Shown: positions 32,115 through 46,038, counted from the first letter of the stretch. The stretch is 64,000 bases of DNA from Raphanus sativus (GCF_000801105.2 NC_079511.1:24242638-24306637), one strand, 5' to 3'. The notes: generated by a model from the letters alone, not told the origin. Translations and numbers: made by a program.

Positions 32115-34984
32115 TAGAGTCATGAAAAGACACGACCAGTATAGAGATATTAAGATGATATCTCCTGCTGACAGTGAGGATGAAAATATTAAGAAAAATA
32201 TCTGAGGAGACCGAGTGGAAAAACATGGAAAGTGAGCCCGGTTTCTTAATTGATTAAAGAATCAAAGAGATTTCGACATCCATAAAATCTCACATTGTGT
32301 TAAATGTACACAAAGGGAAATTCACTAAAATAATTTAGGCTTTACTGTTCTAAGCAACACGAAATTATGAGTATGTTCATGAGGGGGAGTGAGGACTAAA
32401 ACCCACAGTCCATGACCATACCATAAATTCGAATTCCATGGTTTAAAACCATGATATACACGGCTGGAAAGCTTTTAAGCTCTCACTGGTGGTACATCAT
32501 CCACGTCCAGCCCAATGCTTAGGAACACCACATGTATTTAGATTGATTTACATCAGGCCATACAAGTGAGCATAAATATTCCCATCTCTGAATGATTAAG
32601 GGTCATAAACCAGACATATACACAAACCATCTTAAGAGAATATGAATATACCACCACATATATGTGTGCCATTTAAGATGGAACCTCAGATGAGGATTGG
32701 AATACATGTTGGATAAATAAGACTTCCTCCACGAAATTATAATGTATCTTGTGCCAAACATGGGTGATTTAATCAGTGGCCAAGAACACAGATTGCAAAA
32801 GATAGTAATCTGATTATCCAACATTAAAATGAGAAAGTTATAAGCTGGTAAAGAGTAAAGAGTAAAATAGGAATATAATGGTATTTACCATAGGTGTCTT
32901 GGCAAGATCCTCAGACCAAAGATTATGATCTAGACGTCTTAAAATAATATGATCAAAAGATACAAAAGCTAGCAGAAAAATATGTCAGACACACTGACCC
33001 GAAAAGAAAAATAATGACTAAGTCATACCAGCTTAAGCACCACGAAATTTGATGTCCTAGGAGACACAATCAAGTTGCTACAATGTCTATTAAAGATAGA
33101 CCAACAAGTTCCAAATGATAAGGAACCTCGGAAAGTAATGAAAGGTGCACAGAATCATACAAATCCGAGTTCACAGTGAAATCAGTTCAGACAGAGAAAT
33201 AAGGTTGGCCAACCACACATCTAAGGTACCAGACCATGTAGTTTGGGACGCCAAACTGCAAGGTATAAAGGTCCTAGATAATAAGATCTCAAATCTAATT
33301 AGATCATGTCTGGAACAGTATGGAACTAAAGATAAAGAGTGTTAACACCAAAGATGTATTTACATACATAAGAGCTCATAAAAGATAGTAGCACTTGAGA
33401 TTTGAAAGATATAACCTGAGGATCATGAACCCACGTAAGAGTACTCATAAAAGAATAAAGGGACGTGGGGGTGTTCAAAGAATTCAAAGTATTTATAGAC
33501 AGATGGGCGTAATGGCCATGTACATACATAAACGCCATCTAAGAATGAAACCAGTGAATCGATCTTGTGAGATAATAAATTCAGTGAGATTAAAGGACAT
33601 GACCACGTGGTCTAGTGTGTAAATGTTCCTTCTAAATGACGTTCAAGTATAGCTTGATTACACAAGGATACTCACAAGGACCAAGGAATAAATTTATAAG
33701 GAGATATGCTCCTATGTGGTGGATGCTACTACAGAAAATCAAGATTGATTTTGTCTGGATACATAAGTAAAAAATAATGGTGTAGTAAGCAGTATGTGGA
33801 TCACTGGATAATGAGAATAAAGGTACCATAGAAAGATGAGAAAGAAATTCTCATAGAACAAGCTTTGTTCTTAAGTTGTTCATGGACTGGATATACAACA
33901 GCTGTAAATAATATGAAAGACTAAGTAAATACTTAGTGCAGTCAGTCCATACATAAAATATTATAATTCCTTGTGATCATGATAAAGACCAACCGAAAGA
34001 AAGGATAAATGGTTCAAAAGTTTCAATGATACTAGTTATCAATTGATTAAACAGGCTTTGTTTTACATATGGTAAAACTGCAGAAAAATCATAGCCGTGT
34101 GTGAGTGTGTATGATTAAGATCAACACGCCTAAAGTAAGGACCATAAGCTGAGATAGTGACCAGAAGCATATCTGGACGTGGCTTAATGAATAAAGCATT
34201 GCTAAAGGCAAGAAAAGATTGATAACCATGTATAAAGGACATGAGTGTATTTGACTGTGAATTCATAGTTTGATGAGTTCCATTGCAGCAAATAATTATT
34301 AATGGTATGACCTTAGACACTCATGGTAATGGACGTGTATAGACAAGGTCTATAGCTTAACATGGATCGACAAAAGAAAATAAAGAAAGATTGGTTACAA
34401 TGGATAAAGCCATTGGCACGTACGAAGAGATATAAGTCCGAATGAACAAAAGATATGAAGTAAAGTGGTTCGTATGTGTTTTGGGTCTATGACTCAATGT
34501 ATATTAAAGTGTCCACGGTTTAATAAAGCAATATAACCAAAGAGAACCCGTGGAACATGAAAAGGACCTGCAAGTAAAGTTTTATTGCAGATTATAAGTC
34601 CATCCGAGCACCGTTCGAAGCACCATCAGTCCGACCAAGACAAGGAGTGATCAGCAACAAAGGTGTACATCCTGACCACACCTTTATGGAGTTCCAAACA
34701 CACCAAGACGTCCATTTGTTACCAGTTCATTAAAGGAGAATCCAGTTGATCATCTTCATCAAATCACAGGCAACTTCAACGTTCCGGAAGACTCGGATAC
34801 CAGATGGGAATGCGTCAACTACAGTGATGCATTCATCAGGGAGAGTTCATGTGTTGTACTCTTTTTCCTGTCCTTGGTTTCCCATTTTGCCACATTGGTT
34901 TTGGGGTTTTCCAGGAGAGGTTTTAATGAGGCAACATCAAAAGCATGAATGAACCCTGAACCGAATGTGTCGATCAAGGGGGAG
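32115..34984 (+). pseudogene. Decayed pol region of the Copia element
   Basis: No long frame remains. Short ORFs on both strands are incidental. Copia character is shown mainly by position, the terminal MGMRQL-like segment near 34800, and the polypurine tract. Protease, integrase and RT motifs could not be placed with confidence. Confidence 0.5.
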
Positions 34985-35118
34985 TGTTATGTACCGATAT
35001 ATATGATCGACATATTCTGTTTCGTCTTTATCACTTCCTCTTTGGTGTTTATCTTATAGTTTAGATAACTACATGTATCATGTATATATATGACTTATTG
35101 GTCGATGATAAATGATAA

Positions 35119-35218
35119 NNNNNNNNNNNNNNNNNNNNNNNNNNNNNNNNNNNNNNNNNNNNNNNNNNNNNNNNNNNNNNNNNNNNNNNNNNNNNNNNNN
35201 NNNNNNNNNNNNNNNNNN
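35119..35218. other. Assembly gap (100 N)
   Basis: Exactly 100 N, the conventional filler for a scaffold gap of unknown size. It falls inside the 3' LTR. Confidence 0.99.
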
Positions 35219-38200
35219 AAACAATACATTAATTAAATTCTAAGTGGCATTGAGTGGTAAATATTGTGCAACTTTAAGGGGTTATTTTCTATGTGTACTT
35301 CAGTGTTTAATAGATTAGACTTAAGGGCGGGTATATTTTTTGTTTTTATTTTTTGAAGAGGAAATTATTTTTTTGTATTTGTGTTTTTTAGTAATATTTG
35401 TGTTTTTCTTTGTTATAATTTTTCTTAAATGATTAATTAGAGATTTTAATAATTGTATTAAATAGTTGGACCAAAACATATATTAATAGGTCATGTTATT
35501 GTTTTAATATAATAGATAACATTTTAATCCACGTCTTAAAAGCGTGGAATTATGTTTCGTTGATAAAACTATTTATATGTTTGTTAGTTTATAACACAAA
35601 AAAATATATTTGTTCAACACCCGTTTGTACTTGATAAATATTTTTACATAATTCAATAGAATAATCTAAAAACAGTAATTATTATAAGAAGGTAAGCGTG
35701 GAATTATTTTTCGTTGATAAACTATTAATATGTTTGTTAGTTTATAACACAAATGATAAATATATTTGTTCAACAACCGTTTGTACTTGATAAATATTTT
35801 TACATATTCAATAGAGTAATCTAAAAACAGTAATTATTAAGAAGGTCGACTTTATTATAAAATTTTAAATATTGACTTAAAATAATTAAAATTTATTAAT
35901 AGGATTTATGTACAATTATAGTTTTGTATGTGGATATATTTAGCTAGACTTATGTCACATTAATTTATAAAAAAAATATTTATAAGATTTTAAATGGGAT
36001 TCAATGTTATTGTTAGCTGTAACATTTTTAAATAGTTGTTTAAAACTAAAATTTGTTTTAATATATGATCCTTATGGTTTTGTGTTTTAAAATTTAAACT
36101 TTATAATTTAAGACAATTCACTCAAATAGCTATTTTCACATAATTTTGATGAAGAATTAAAGTCGATAACTATATTATAGTACTAATCGAAGTTTTTATT
36201 TTAAGTGACTTTTGCTTTCATATTACTTGAATATGTTTTGCGGATGATTTTATATACATATATGACACCACAATAACCACCAAAATACCATATTATCAAC
36301 CCGTCTTGTTAGTTTTATAACAAAAATGAAAATTCTATTTTGTTTAAACCGTTTGTATTTGATAAAATATTTTAATATATTTGATTAAATAGACCGAAAA
36401 GTAATGGTTAAAATGTTTACTCATTAACCGTAGATTAGTCTAGAAAATTTAACTTTATTTAATCTTTTAAATACTATTAACCTGTTCGCTAGTTAAATAA
36501 AATAAAAATTATCTTTGTTTTAACCCGTTTGTACTTGATAAATATTTAAAATTCGATAGAATAATCCCAAAAAAACTTAATTGTAAAATGTATATTCATT
36601 AAATGTGGATTGGTTTAAGAAATTTGATTATTTTAAGCTTTTAAATATTGTTTTTTAATATTTATTGGGCATATCCAGTTGTTGATGATTCACAATATTC
36701 TTTTTCCATGTTTTTAATTAAATTTTAAAACAGTGTGCGCTTTATAATATAGTAGAAGTGTCTCCTGTTTTAATATAAATCAATTTTAAGTATTTCATGT
36801 TCGATCATGTATTATATTAATATGTCTGTATTGTACTTGAAGCAAAATTAATTTGTATGTGTTTTGTATGAAAATTGAAATTTTTGTATTGTTTTTCTAT
36901 TTTAATATGTTTAGTACGTTCTTGTACAAATTATCATTAACAATATCTTTCTTACACTTGTAGATTTCAGTAACGTGTTTATAAGATATTACCAATAATT
37001 TTTTTTAAAAAATTTAAAACATTTTATAGTATTGAATTTAAAATTATAATAACTGCTCATATATAATAATTTTAAAATTGATTATACAATGTTTTTTTAG
37101 TAAGTTTTAAGGATTGTATTTTGTTGTGTTTATTCTTTTTCTTACATAAATTAAATATCTTATGCAGCATTTATTAATTTATTAATGGGTTAGTGTTTTT
37201 AGATTTCACATAACCATTTAATTGTTATTTGTTGTTAGTTTAATAACCAAAAGGTCCAAAACCCATATTTCGGGTTAAAAATCCATTATTTTTGTCTTTG
37301 CGTATAGAAATCCATTATTTTTGTTTTTGCGTATACGACAATAAAATCGACACAGAAATATTTATCTTTTGGCCCAAACCTAGCCTTAACCTCAGCCTTG
37401 TTGTTTCAACCAGAAATATTCATCTCTATTTCTATCCAGTGACCCACATAACCTAAAATGTCTGAACTATGCTTCTTCACGTTATTCAGAAGCTTTTAAT
37501 GTAATCCCATGGTTCACCAGCTACGCTCATAAGAGATAAGCTTCATACAAAACAAAGAGATCATAAAGAAAAAGTTTGAACCTGAAAAAATCCCATTATT
37601 CGCAAGCCTTTGCGATTTCAGAGAGTTTGTCTTCTCCCTATGTCCCCTGCTGTGTAATCAACTGCTGAAGTTTCATGTTCTTTAACACCAGAGGAAAGCT
37701 GAGAGGTACACAAATATGTGAGTGAAACAAAAGATATTATGAAAATGATAGACAAAAGCTGAGGTGTTTATTGATTGATTGCTATCCTCAAATTAAAGCA
37801 TAGAATCGACATCCACTGGAACTTTTTGTGAAAATCCTGCAACCATCAGACAAGGATTGGTCAAAAGCCACTACTTATCCACCTAAACTTATAAGCAATG
37901 CTTGGGATTCAAAACTTTTTAAGAGTCTCAAGAAAGATCCATTGGTTACTTGTGACATATTTAGCTCTGTTATCTATCAGAGTAAGTAATTAATCTAGGA
38001 AAAAATCAATCACAATGAAATCAGTCTCCCCATTTATGAAATTAGATAATTCTTGGAGAACATTTTTTCAAAAGATAACTTAGATTGCTTTCATCAGTTC
38101 CAAGTTCACACAAAATCAAAAGTGAGGGAAGATTGAGCACTCATGATTTTGTGGATGGTTCAGCTAAAGGTTAAAACCTCAATCAAACCCATTTCAAAAC

Positions 38201-41200
38201 ATATCAGAAGCCATCACCACCTCTTAACGTACAAATCAAAGGAAGCTTTCTTGTTAGTGTAGCAGGGATCAATGTCTCGGTCTTGAATTCAGAACACCAT
38301 TAGAGAAGCAGTTGAAGGGTTTCCTACCAAGATAAAAATCAAAGTCGCAAAAACATTCGTCAACCTTACCCTAAGGGAAATCGCCTTCGTAATCACCTCG
38401 TAAACAAAACGCTTAACTTAAAACCCCCAAATCTGCGATGATCTTGTTCTCCATATCGTAAAACACTTTTAATTATGCCAAAACTATTTAGTTGAAGGGC
38501 GGATATAGAGAAACGGCCATATATAGTTTGAATTGAAACAAAGTTTTTTGTGAATAATAAAATAATGTTATTGTAACCGATATTATGATCGACATCTTCT
38601 GTTTTCGTCTTTATCACTTTCCCTTTGGTGTTTATCTTATAGTTTTAGATAACTACATGTATCATGATATTATATATGACTTATTGGTCGATGATAAATT
38701 GATAAGTTTTTCCCGTTTCTTATCGAACACGTTATCAGCACGACGTTGCTCTCATAAATTCTAACCCTAAAAACCAGAAATAAATCCGAGCAGAAAAAAC
38801 CAGAAAATCCGACGATATTCAAACAGCTCTATCTCTCAAACCCATAACGATCCAGACGACGTGTAAAATATCAAATCGAAGCTATTGACGAGTCGATTCA
38901 GCGCCGCAGACAGCACATCGATTCTGATCCCAGAAGCGCGCTCACGCTCAGCTACAATACGCTCGGTCGATTTTTGTTTTGAAAACTAAATCCGACTCCA
39001 CAGAAGATTTTTCTATAAACTCAACTCCTTATAGTTTCATGAATTTATTTTATCTTGATTAGTTATGTGTTCATGACATCTAATACTCCATGATTATTTT
39101 TCTTATTTGTTTCATGAACCGACGAGAAGTAACAGAAACAATAATTCCAAGCAGTCAATTAGCTACCAGCAAACAATCTCTGGAAGATCTCTAAACTGAT
39201 AGACCGATCAACCCTTCAGACTCTGGTAATCGATTTCCTGCTGTTGAAGTCGAATAGAACATGGATTAGGATTGAAAAATATTTTTAATTCTTAAAATTC
39301 GAAAAACAGAGATAAATCTGAGAAAATATATTATTTTTAAAATATAAAGGAAAGTATATATTTTTAAATATTTTTATTTTATATATATGATAAATTCGAC
39401 TAAAATAAAATAGAAAGTATATTTTCAAAATCTGAGATTACTTATTTTCCAATTTTTTAAAAAAATCATAATCCTATTTTAAATTTGGATTTAATAAGTA
39501 ATAAGTAATTATCAGAAAATAGAATCATAATCCTCTTTGAAATTGGATTTTAATAATTATTATTAGATAATATAATCATTAATTCCTAATAGATTAGGAA
39601 TTATCTAATATTCATCAGTAAATTAAATCATAATCCCACTGAATTAGGATTTATTAATATCAGATGAAAAGTCGAAAATATTTTGAAAATATCTGCTTGA
39701 ATTGTCTGATTTATTTTTCTAGACCATTATCATCTGATTTAATTATCTGAAAGTCGAAACTAATAAATAATTGCTTGAATTAATCAAATCTTCCTGACTT
39801 AATTTTTTTTTAAGTCACATTAATCCCTGATTTGATTAATTTTCGAAATATATATATAATAATAAAAACTATATATTATAATGAATGATCCGATCCAATG
39901 GGATGGAAAAATATAAAATTTTCAGATTATTATTATTAAGTATTAATTAGAAAAATATAATAATAGAAAGTTTCCATTTAAGAAAGTTTCTATTTATAGA
40001 AAGTTCTATGTAAGAAACTTTCTCTTTATAGATGTTTCATTTACTTGATTTTCTTTGAATAAAAATTTTATGGAATACTTCTTGATCATCTAGAAATGTT
40101 TTCTTATAGTAGAATCATAAAATAAAATTTCTCTAAGGCCTTTGAAAACCTAATCTGAAAATAATTAAAGGTGTATGATTGATTTCATACTTGTTTGAAT
40201 CCTTTTAAAAGTTGATTCACACCTTTAATCCATAGGGCTTTAAATTAATATTGCTTGAAATGCACTATTTAGAAATTTTTTTCCTTTGGTGCGTGTGTGA
40301 TATATATGAACAATAAAAATTTCTAAAATTTAAGACCTGTTTTGAATAATGATTTCAGATGTCGAGATTCATACCCTCAGATTACAAAGCCCTTAATCTC
40401 TCTGGAGATAACTATATTAAAATGGGTAATGAACACTGCAAGTACCCTGAGTCTATAGGACTCGGAAAATATATAATTTATGATAATACTGCAGTTGAAA
40501 GTGAAAAAGAAAAAGCCATACTCATTATGTGCTATCACCTCACTAAAGATCTAAGAATAAGTGTGACAATATTAAGGATCCTCTGGACTTTTTGGTCATT
40601 ACTAAATATCAGATTCTCAATGATATTCTGGCAAAAGACCATGAATAATGTAAGGCTCTCAGGTTCCAGGACTTCCAGTCCGTGGACAATTATCACTCAG
40701 CTCTAATGAATACCGTATATAGTCTTGAACTATGTAACATAGTGGTAAGAGGAGCTGAGAAAGCAGCGTATGAGAGCGCATCAGCGATTTTGATAGAGTC
40801 ATGAAAAGACACGACCAGTATAGAGATATTAAGATATATCTCCTGCTGACAGTGAGGATGAAAATATTAAGAAAATATCTGAGGAGACCGAGTGGAAAAA
40901 CATGGAAAGTGAGCCCGGTTTCTTAATTGATTAAAGAATCAAAGAGATTTCGACATCCATAAAATCTCACCTTGTGTTAAATGTACACAAAGGGAAATTC
41001 ACTAAAATAATTTAGGCTTTACTGTTCTAAGCAACACGAAATTATGAGTATGTTCATGAGGGGGAGTGAGGACTAAAACCACAGTCCATGACCATACCAT
41101 AAATTCGAATTCCATGGTTTAAAACCATGATATACACGGCTGGAAAGCTTTTAAGCTCTCACTGGTGGTACATCATCCACGTCCAGCCCCAATGCTTAGG

Positions 41201-43807
41201 AACACCACATGTATTTAGATTGATTTACATCAGGCCATACAAGTGAGCATAAATATTCATCTCTGAATGATTAAGGGTCATAAACCAGACATATACACAA
41301 ACCATTCTTAAGAGAATATGAATATACCACCACATTATATGTGTGCCATTTAAGATGGAACCTCAGATGAGGATTGGAATACATGTTTGGATAAATAAGA
41401 CTTCCTCCACGAAAATTATAATGTATCTTGTGCCAAACATGGGTGATTTAATCAGTGGCCAAAACACAGATTGCAAAAGATAGTAATCTGATTATCCAAC
41501 ATTTAAAATGAGAAAGTTATAAGCTGGTTAAAGAGTAAAGAGTAAAATAGGAAATAATGTATTTACCATAGGTGTCTTGGCAAAGATCCTCAGACCAAGA
41601 TTATGATCTAGACGTCTTAAAATAATTATGATCAAAAGATACAAAAGCTAGCAGAAAAATATGTCAGACACACTGACCCGAAAAGAAAATAATGACTAAG
41701 TCATACCAGCTTAAGCACCACGAAATTTGATGTCCTAGGAGACACAATCAAGTTGCTACAATGTCTATTAAAGATAGACCAACAAGTTCCAAATGATAAG
41801 GAACCTCGGAAAAGTATGAAAGGTGCACAGAATCATACAAATCCGAGTTCACAGTGAAATTCAGTTCAGACAGGAAAGAGAATAAGGTTGGCCAACCACA
41901 CATCTAAGGTACCAGACCATGTAGTTTGGGACGCCAAACTGCAAGGTTAAAGGTTCCTAGATAATAAGATCTCAAATCTAATTAGATCATGTCTGAACAG
42001 TATGGAACTAAAGATAAAGAGTGTTAACACCAAAGATGTATTTTACATACATAAGAGCTCATAAAAAGGATAGTAGCACTTGAGATTTGAAAGATATACC
42101 TGAGGATCATGAACCCACGTAAGAGTACTCATAAAAGAATAAAGGGACGTGGGGGGTGTTCAAGAATTCAAAGTATTTATAGACAGATGGGCGTAATGGC
42201 CATGTACATACATAAACGCCATCTAAGAATGAAACCAGTGAAATCGATCTTGTGAGATAATAAAATTCAGTGAGATTAAAGGACATGACCACGTGGTCTA
42301 GTGTGTAAATGTTCCTTCTAAAATGACGTTCAAGTATAGCTTGATTACACAAGGATACTCAAGGACCAAGGATAAATTTATAAGGAGATATGCTCCATAT
42401 GTGGTGGATGCTACTACAGAAAATCAAGATTGATTTTGTGTCTGGATACATAAGTAAAAAATAATGTGTAGTAAGCAGTATGTGGATCACTGGATATGAG
42501 GAATAAAGGTACATAGAAAGATGAGAAGAAAATTCTCATAGAACAAGCTTTGTTCTTAAGTTGTTTCATGGACTGGATATACAACAGCTGTAAATAATAT
42601 GAAAGACTAAGTAAATACTTAGTGCAGTTCAGTCCATACATAAAATATTATAATTCCTTGTGATCATGAATAAAGACCAACCGAAAGAAAGGATAAATGG
42701 TTCAAAAGTTTCAATGATACTAGTTATCAATTGATTAAACAGGCTTTGTTTTACATATGGTAAAACTGCAGAAATCATAGCCGTGTTGTGAGTGTGTATG
42801 ATTAAGATCAACACGCCTAAAGTAAGGACCATAAGCTGAGATAGTGACCAGAAGCATATCTGGACGTGGCTTAATGAATAAAGCATTGCTAAAGGCAAGA
42901 AAAGATTGATAACCATGTATAAAGGACATGAGTGTATTTGACTGTGAATTCATAGTTTGATGAGTTCCATTGCAGCAAATAATTATTAATGGTATGACCT
43001 TAGACACTCATGGTAATGGACGTGTATGACAAGGTCTATAGCTTAACATGGATCGACCAAAGAAAATAAAGAAAGATTGGTTACAATGGATAAAGCCATT
43101 GGCACGTACGAAGAGATATAAGTCCGAAGAACAAAAGATATGAAGTAAAGTGGTTCGTATGTGTTTTGGGTCTATGACTCAATGTATATTAAAGTGTCCA
43201 CGGTTTAATAAAGCAATATAACCAAAGAGAACCCGTGGAACATGAAAAGGACCTGCAAGTAAAGTTTTATTGCAGATTATAAGTCCATCCGAGCACCGTT
43301 CGAAGCACCATCAGTCCGACCAAGACAAGGAGTGATCCGCAACAAAGGTGTACATCCTGACCACACCTTTATGGAGTTCCAAACACACCAAGACGTCCAT
43401 TTGTTACCAGTTCATTAAAGGAGAATCCCAGTTGATCATCTTCATCAAATCACAGGCAACTTCAACGTTCCGGAAGACTCGGATATACCAGATGGGAATG
43501 CGTCAACTACAGTGATGCATTCATCAGGGAGAGTTCATGTGTTTGTACTTCTTTTTCCTGTCCTTGGTTCCCATATTTTGCCACATTGGTTTTGGGGTTT
43601 TCCAGGAGAGGTTTTAATGAGGCAACATCAAAAGCATGAATGAACCCTGAACCGAATGTGTCGATCAGGGGGAGTGTTATGTACCGATAATATGATCGAC
43701 ATATTCTGTTTCGTCTTTTCACTTCCTCTTTTGGTGTTTATCTTATAGTTTAGATAACTACATGTATCATGTATATATATGACTTATTGGTCGATGATAA
43801 ATGATAA
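35219..43807. repeat. Second copy of 26559-35118 across the gap (probable assembly duplicate)
   Basis: From its first base this stretch repeats 26559-35118 in order: part of H3, H4, H5, H6 left segment and the Copia element up to the same LTR base. Differences are mostly single-base insertions or deletions, many in homopolymers (for example in the gag region near 40410-40640), with few substitutions. That is the signature of unpolished long-read sequence, so it probably represents the same locus twice. Confidence 0.85.
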
Positions 43808-43831
43808 GTTTTTCCCGTTTCTTATCGAACA
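38566..43831 (+). mobile_element. Copia LTR retrotransposon, full-length version right of the gap
   Basis: 5' LTR 38566-38729 and 3' LTR 43675-43831, with 5-bp target duplication AATAA on both sides (38561-38565, 43832-43836). Content equals the element at 29886. The gag frame (from 40359) is broken by several one-base indels. Probably the same element sequenced at lower quality, here with its true right border. Confidence 0.8.
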
Positions 43832-44051
43832 AATAATCAAAAGTATAGGTCTTTTAATTATGCCAAAACTATTTAGTTGAAAGGCGGATATAGAGAAACG
43901 GCCTTATATAGTTTGTTGAAACAAAAAGATTTTGTGAATAATAAAAATAATCAAAAAGTAGAGGTTTTAATAATGTAGTGGTATGAATCAGTAAAATATT
44001 GTTGAAACAGAAGGTTTACCTCAAAAAGGGCCTCTGTTTTAATAGTATTGA
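43832..44051 (-). mobile_element. Helitron H6, right segment and 5' end
   Basis: A second copy of the 130-bp repeat (about 43852-43960) follows the Copia element, then the Helitron 5' terminus TCAATACTATTAAAACAG at 44051, abutting host T44052. Confidence 0.6.
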
Positions 44052-44322
44052 TTTGACCAATAACAAGAAATGGTTCAAGATCTACCGATTCGGTTAACCA
44101 GAAACACAGGCCGATCTAAAACGGGGGAGGAGAAAAGTCGTACCTTTTGGTCTGAGAATCAAAGAAAAGTGGGATAGATTCTGAAAGAGTCAAAGAGGTT
44201 TTTCTTCTTCTTGGCTCTATGGAGTTCATAAATTTTCAAATGATTTCCAGTTGACCAGAAAAGAAAAAAAAATTTTTCAAATGTGAAGACGAAACGGCGC
44301 AGTTTCATTGCATTTCAAATGA
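44052..44322 (-). repeat. GLTP-leader-like segment, first unit B copy
   Basis: Copy of 5359-5640 and of 45041-45321, starting at exactly the same host base (TTTGACCAATAAC). It breaks off in GAGAATTTTT into Helitron sequence. Its leader donor is intact (GTAC), unlike that of the unit A extra copy. Confidence 0.65.
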
Positions 44323-44397
44323 GAATTTTTCTAAGAATGGTCCAAAATGAAATATCACATATGGAAGAAGTCATGAATTCTATTTTAATATTATAGA
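44323..44397 (-). mobile_element. Helitron 5' terminal fragment
   Basis: A 75-bp piece matching the 5' end of H1 (22118-22187), ending TCTATAATATTAAAATAG at 44397. The remainder is missing. Confidence 0.6.
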
Positions 44398-45040
44398 CTA
44401 GATTTTGACCCGCGCTTTTGAAGCGCGGAATATTTTACGATGAAAAATTTCACTAATAATTTAACAAATATTTTGGTTATTTTTAAGAGTGTGTATTAAA
44501 ATATTTTTGCATTTAAATCAGTATTTTTAAATTCAACCCGATTGTGATTATACCGGTTAATCCGGAGGTCTGACAATTCAATTTATGTTTTTAAAATATT
44601 CATATTAAAAAATCACTAAAACCCGAGACTAACCGATTGAACTGATGGATGACCGATATGTAATCTAATTGGATTTAATTGTAATAGTTTCATAATTTGT
44701 AATCTTATAATCAAAATTTTAAAGTTCACTATTTTGCAATTTATGAAAATTATGACGTTTCTACAAAATTTTAAAAAGAAAATGATAGATATAAAATAAC
44801 TAAGATTAATTATTGTATTATTTGGAAACAATGATAGTAGTTAAAAAATATATTGTTTGGAAACATTGATAATAGTATAAAGAAATAAGTATATTGTTTG
44901 GAAACATGGATAGTAGTATAAGAAAGGAACATTAGTGACTTAATGTATGTTTACTCTATAAAGTATAAAGGTGTATTTAATTTAAAAACTTACAAATAAA
45001 TGTTAGGTCCAACAGAATGTTTCTGTTTTAATAAGATAGA
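44398..45040 (-). mobile_element. Compact Helitron (643 bp)
   Basis: 3' CTAG at 44398-44401 with a perfect 8-bp hairpin (44410-44417, 44421-44428, CCGCGCTT/AAGCGCGG). 5' end TCTATCTTATTAAAACAG at 45040, flanked by host T45041. Both ends intact. Non-coding. Confidence 0.8.
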
Positions 45041-45321
45041 TTTGACCAATAACAAGAAATGGTTCGAGATCTACCGATTCAGTTAACCAGAAACACAAGC
45101 CGATCTAAACGGGGGAAGGAGAAAAGTCGTACCTTTTGGTCTGAGAATCAAAGAAAAGTGGGATAGATTCTGAAAGAGTCAAAGAGGTTCTTTCTTCTTC
45201 TTGGCTCTATGGAGTTCGTAAATTTCAAATGATTTCCAGTTGACCAAGAAAAGAAAAAAAATATTTCAAATGTGAAGACGAAATGGCGCAGGTTCATTGC
45301 ATTTCAAATGAGAATTTTATT
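45041..45321 (-). repeat. GLTP-leader-like segment, second unit B copy
   Basis: Continuous with the unit B sequence that follows, so this is the original copy corresponding to 5359-5640. The copy at 44052-44322 is the derived one. Confidence 0.65.
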
Positions 45322-46017
45322 TGTAACGTTTGCCGTCAGTAACAAGACATGGCTCTAGTAATTGTACTCTCCTTTGAAGTTAGCAACCTTGGATTTACTT
45401 TTGGGTTGCTGCATCTTCTCTTCTAATATCTCTGAGCTGGAGTTGTTTCTCAAACAAGTGCCTTACGTTTATGGCAATTCTTTAGCAATTTAACAACTAT
45501 GTTTCATAAGAACGATGTATAAAAGAAAACCATTAAAGCCAAACACCCGTACTGTCTCAAAAGCAAATCCACCATTGCTAACTTTGACTGACAAATTCCT
45601 CACACAAATTAAAACAATAAAGATCTTTTAACGAGTCAAACACGGTGATAAAATGGTATCAACTGAGTAGAGGTTGTTCTGCCCACACAGATTCTGTACA
45701 TCATCTCCAGATCAATCACGTATTGAGTTTCATTGATGCAAATGATGCAGCCAGATCCAGCCGCTGTGTTCACTTAGGAAGCATGATTTAAGGAAATGGA
45801 TATTTTACCTCCTTTTCCATTATTCCATATGATAAGATCATAACAAGAGTCATGGCATGTGTCTTCTCTGATATTAATGGGATCATTCATCTCCACTTGG
45901 TTTCCATGTTCCATATTTGTTTAGTTGGCAGTTGTTTATTTGATTCTTTTGTGTATTTAAGTGATAGAGTTTTTTACTTAATGGGTATGAAGAGAAAAAT
46001 TGCAGTTACTTGTTCTT
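45322..46017. other. Non-coding segment collinear with 5641-6400
   Basis: Conserved with unit A except that 45650-45780 is in the opposite orientation to 5979-6153. No gene recognised. Confidence 0.6.
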
Positions 46018-46038
46018 AAAGTCTTTGGGATCCATTAC

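Larger units (their letters stand above)
29886..35118 (+). mobile_element. Copia LTR retrotransposon, degenerate, 3' LTR cut by the gap
   Basis: 5' LTR 29886-30043 (158 bp, TGTTATG...TCGAACA), preceded by AATAA, the 5-bp target duplication that reappears after the 3' LTR at 43832-43836. The 3' LTR starts at 34985 after the polypurine tract AAGGGGGAG and runs into the N gap at 35119. The interior has an untranslated leader, a gag remnant at 31677, and about 2.9 kb of stop-riddled pol remnants. The end just before 34985 has the usual Copia layout (GGAATGCGTCAACT, later GAGGTTTTAATGAGGCAAC). Both LTRs begin alike. Non-autonomous. Confidence 0.85.

Noticed and set aside
38566..43831. Second independent Copia insertion
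   Set aside because: Same target duplication, same flanks and same internal sequence as 29886-35118, differing mainly by one-base indels across an N gap. More likely the same element.
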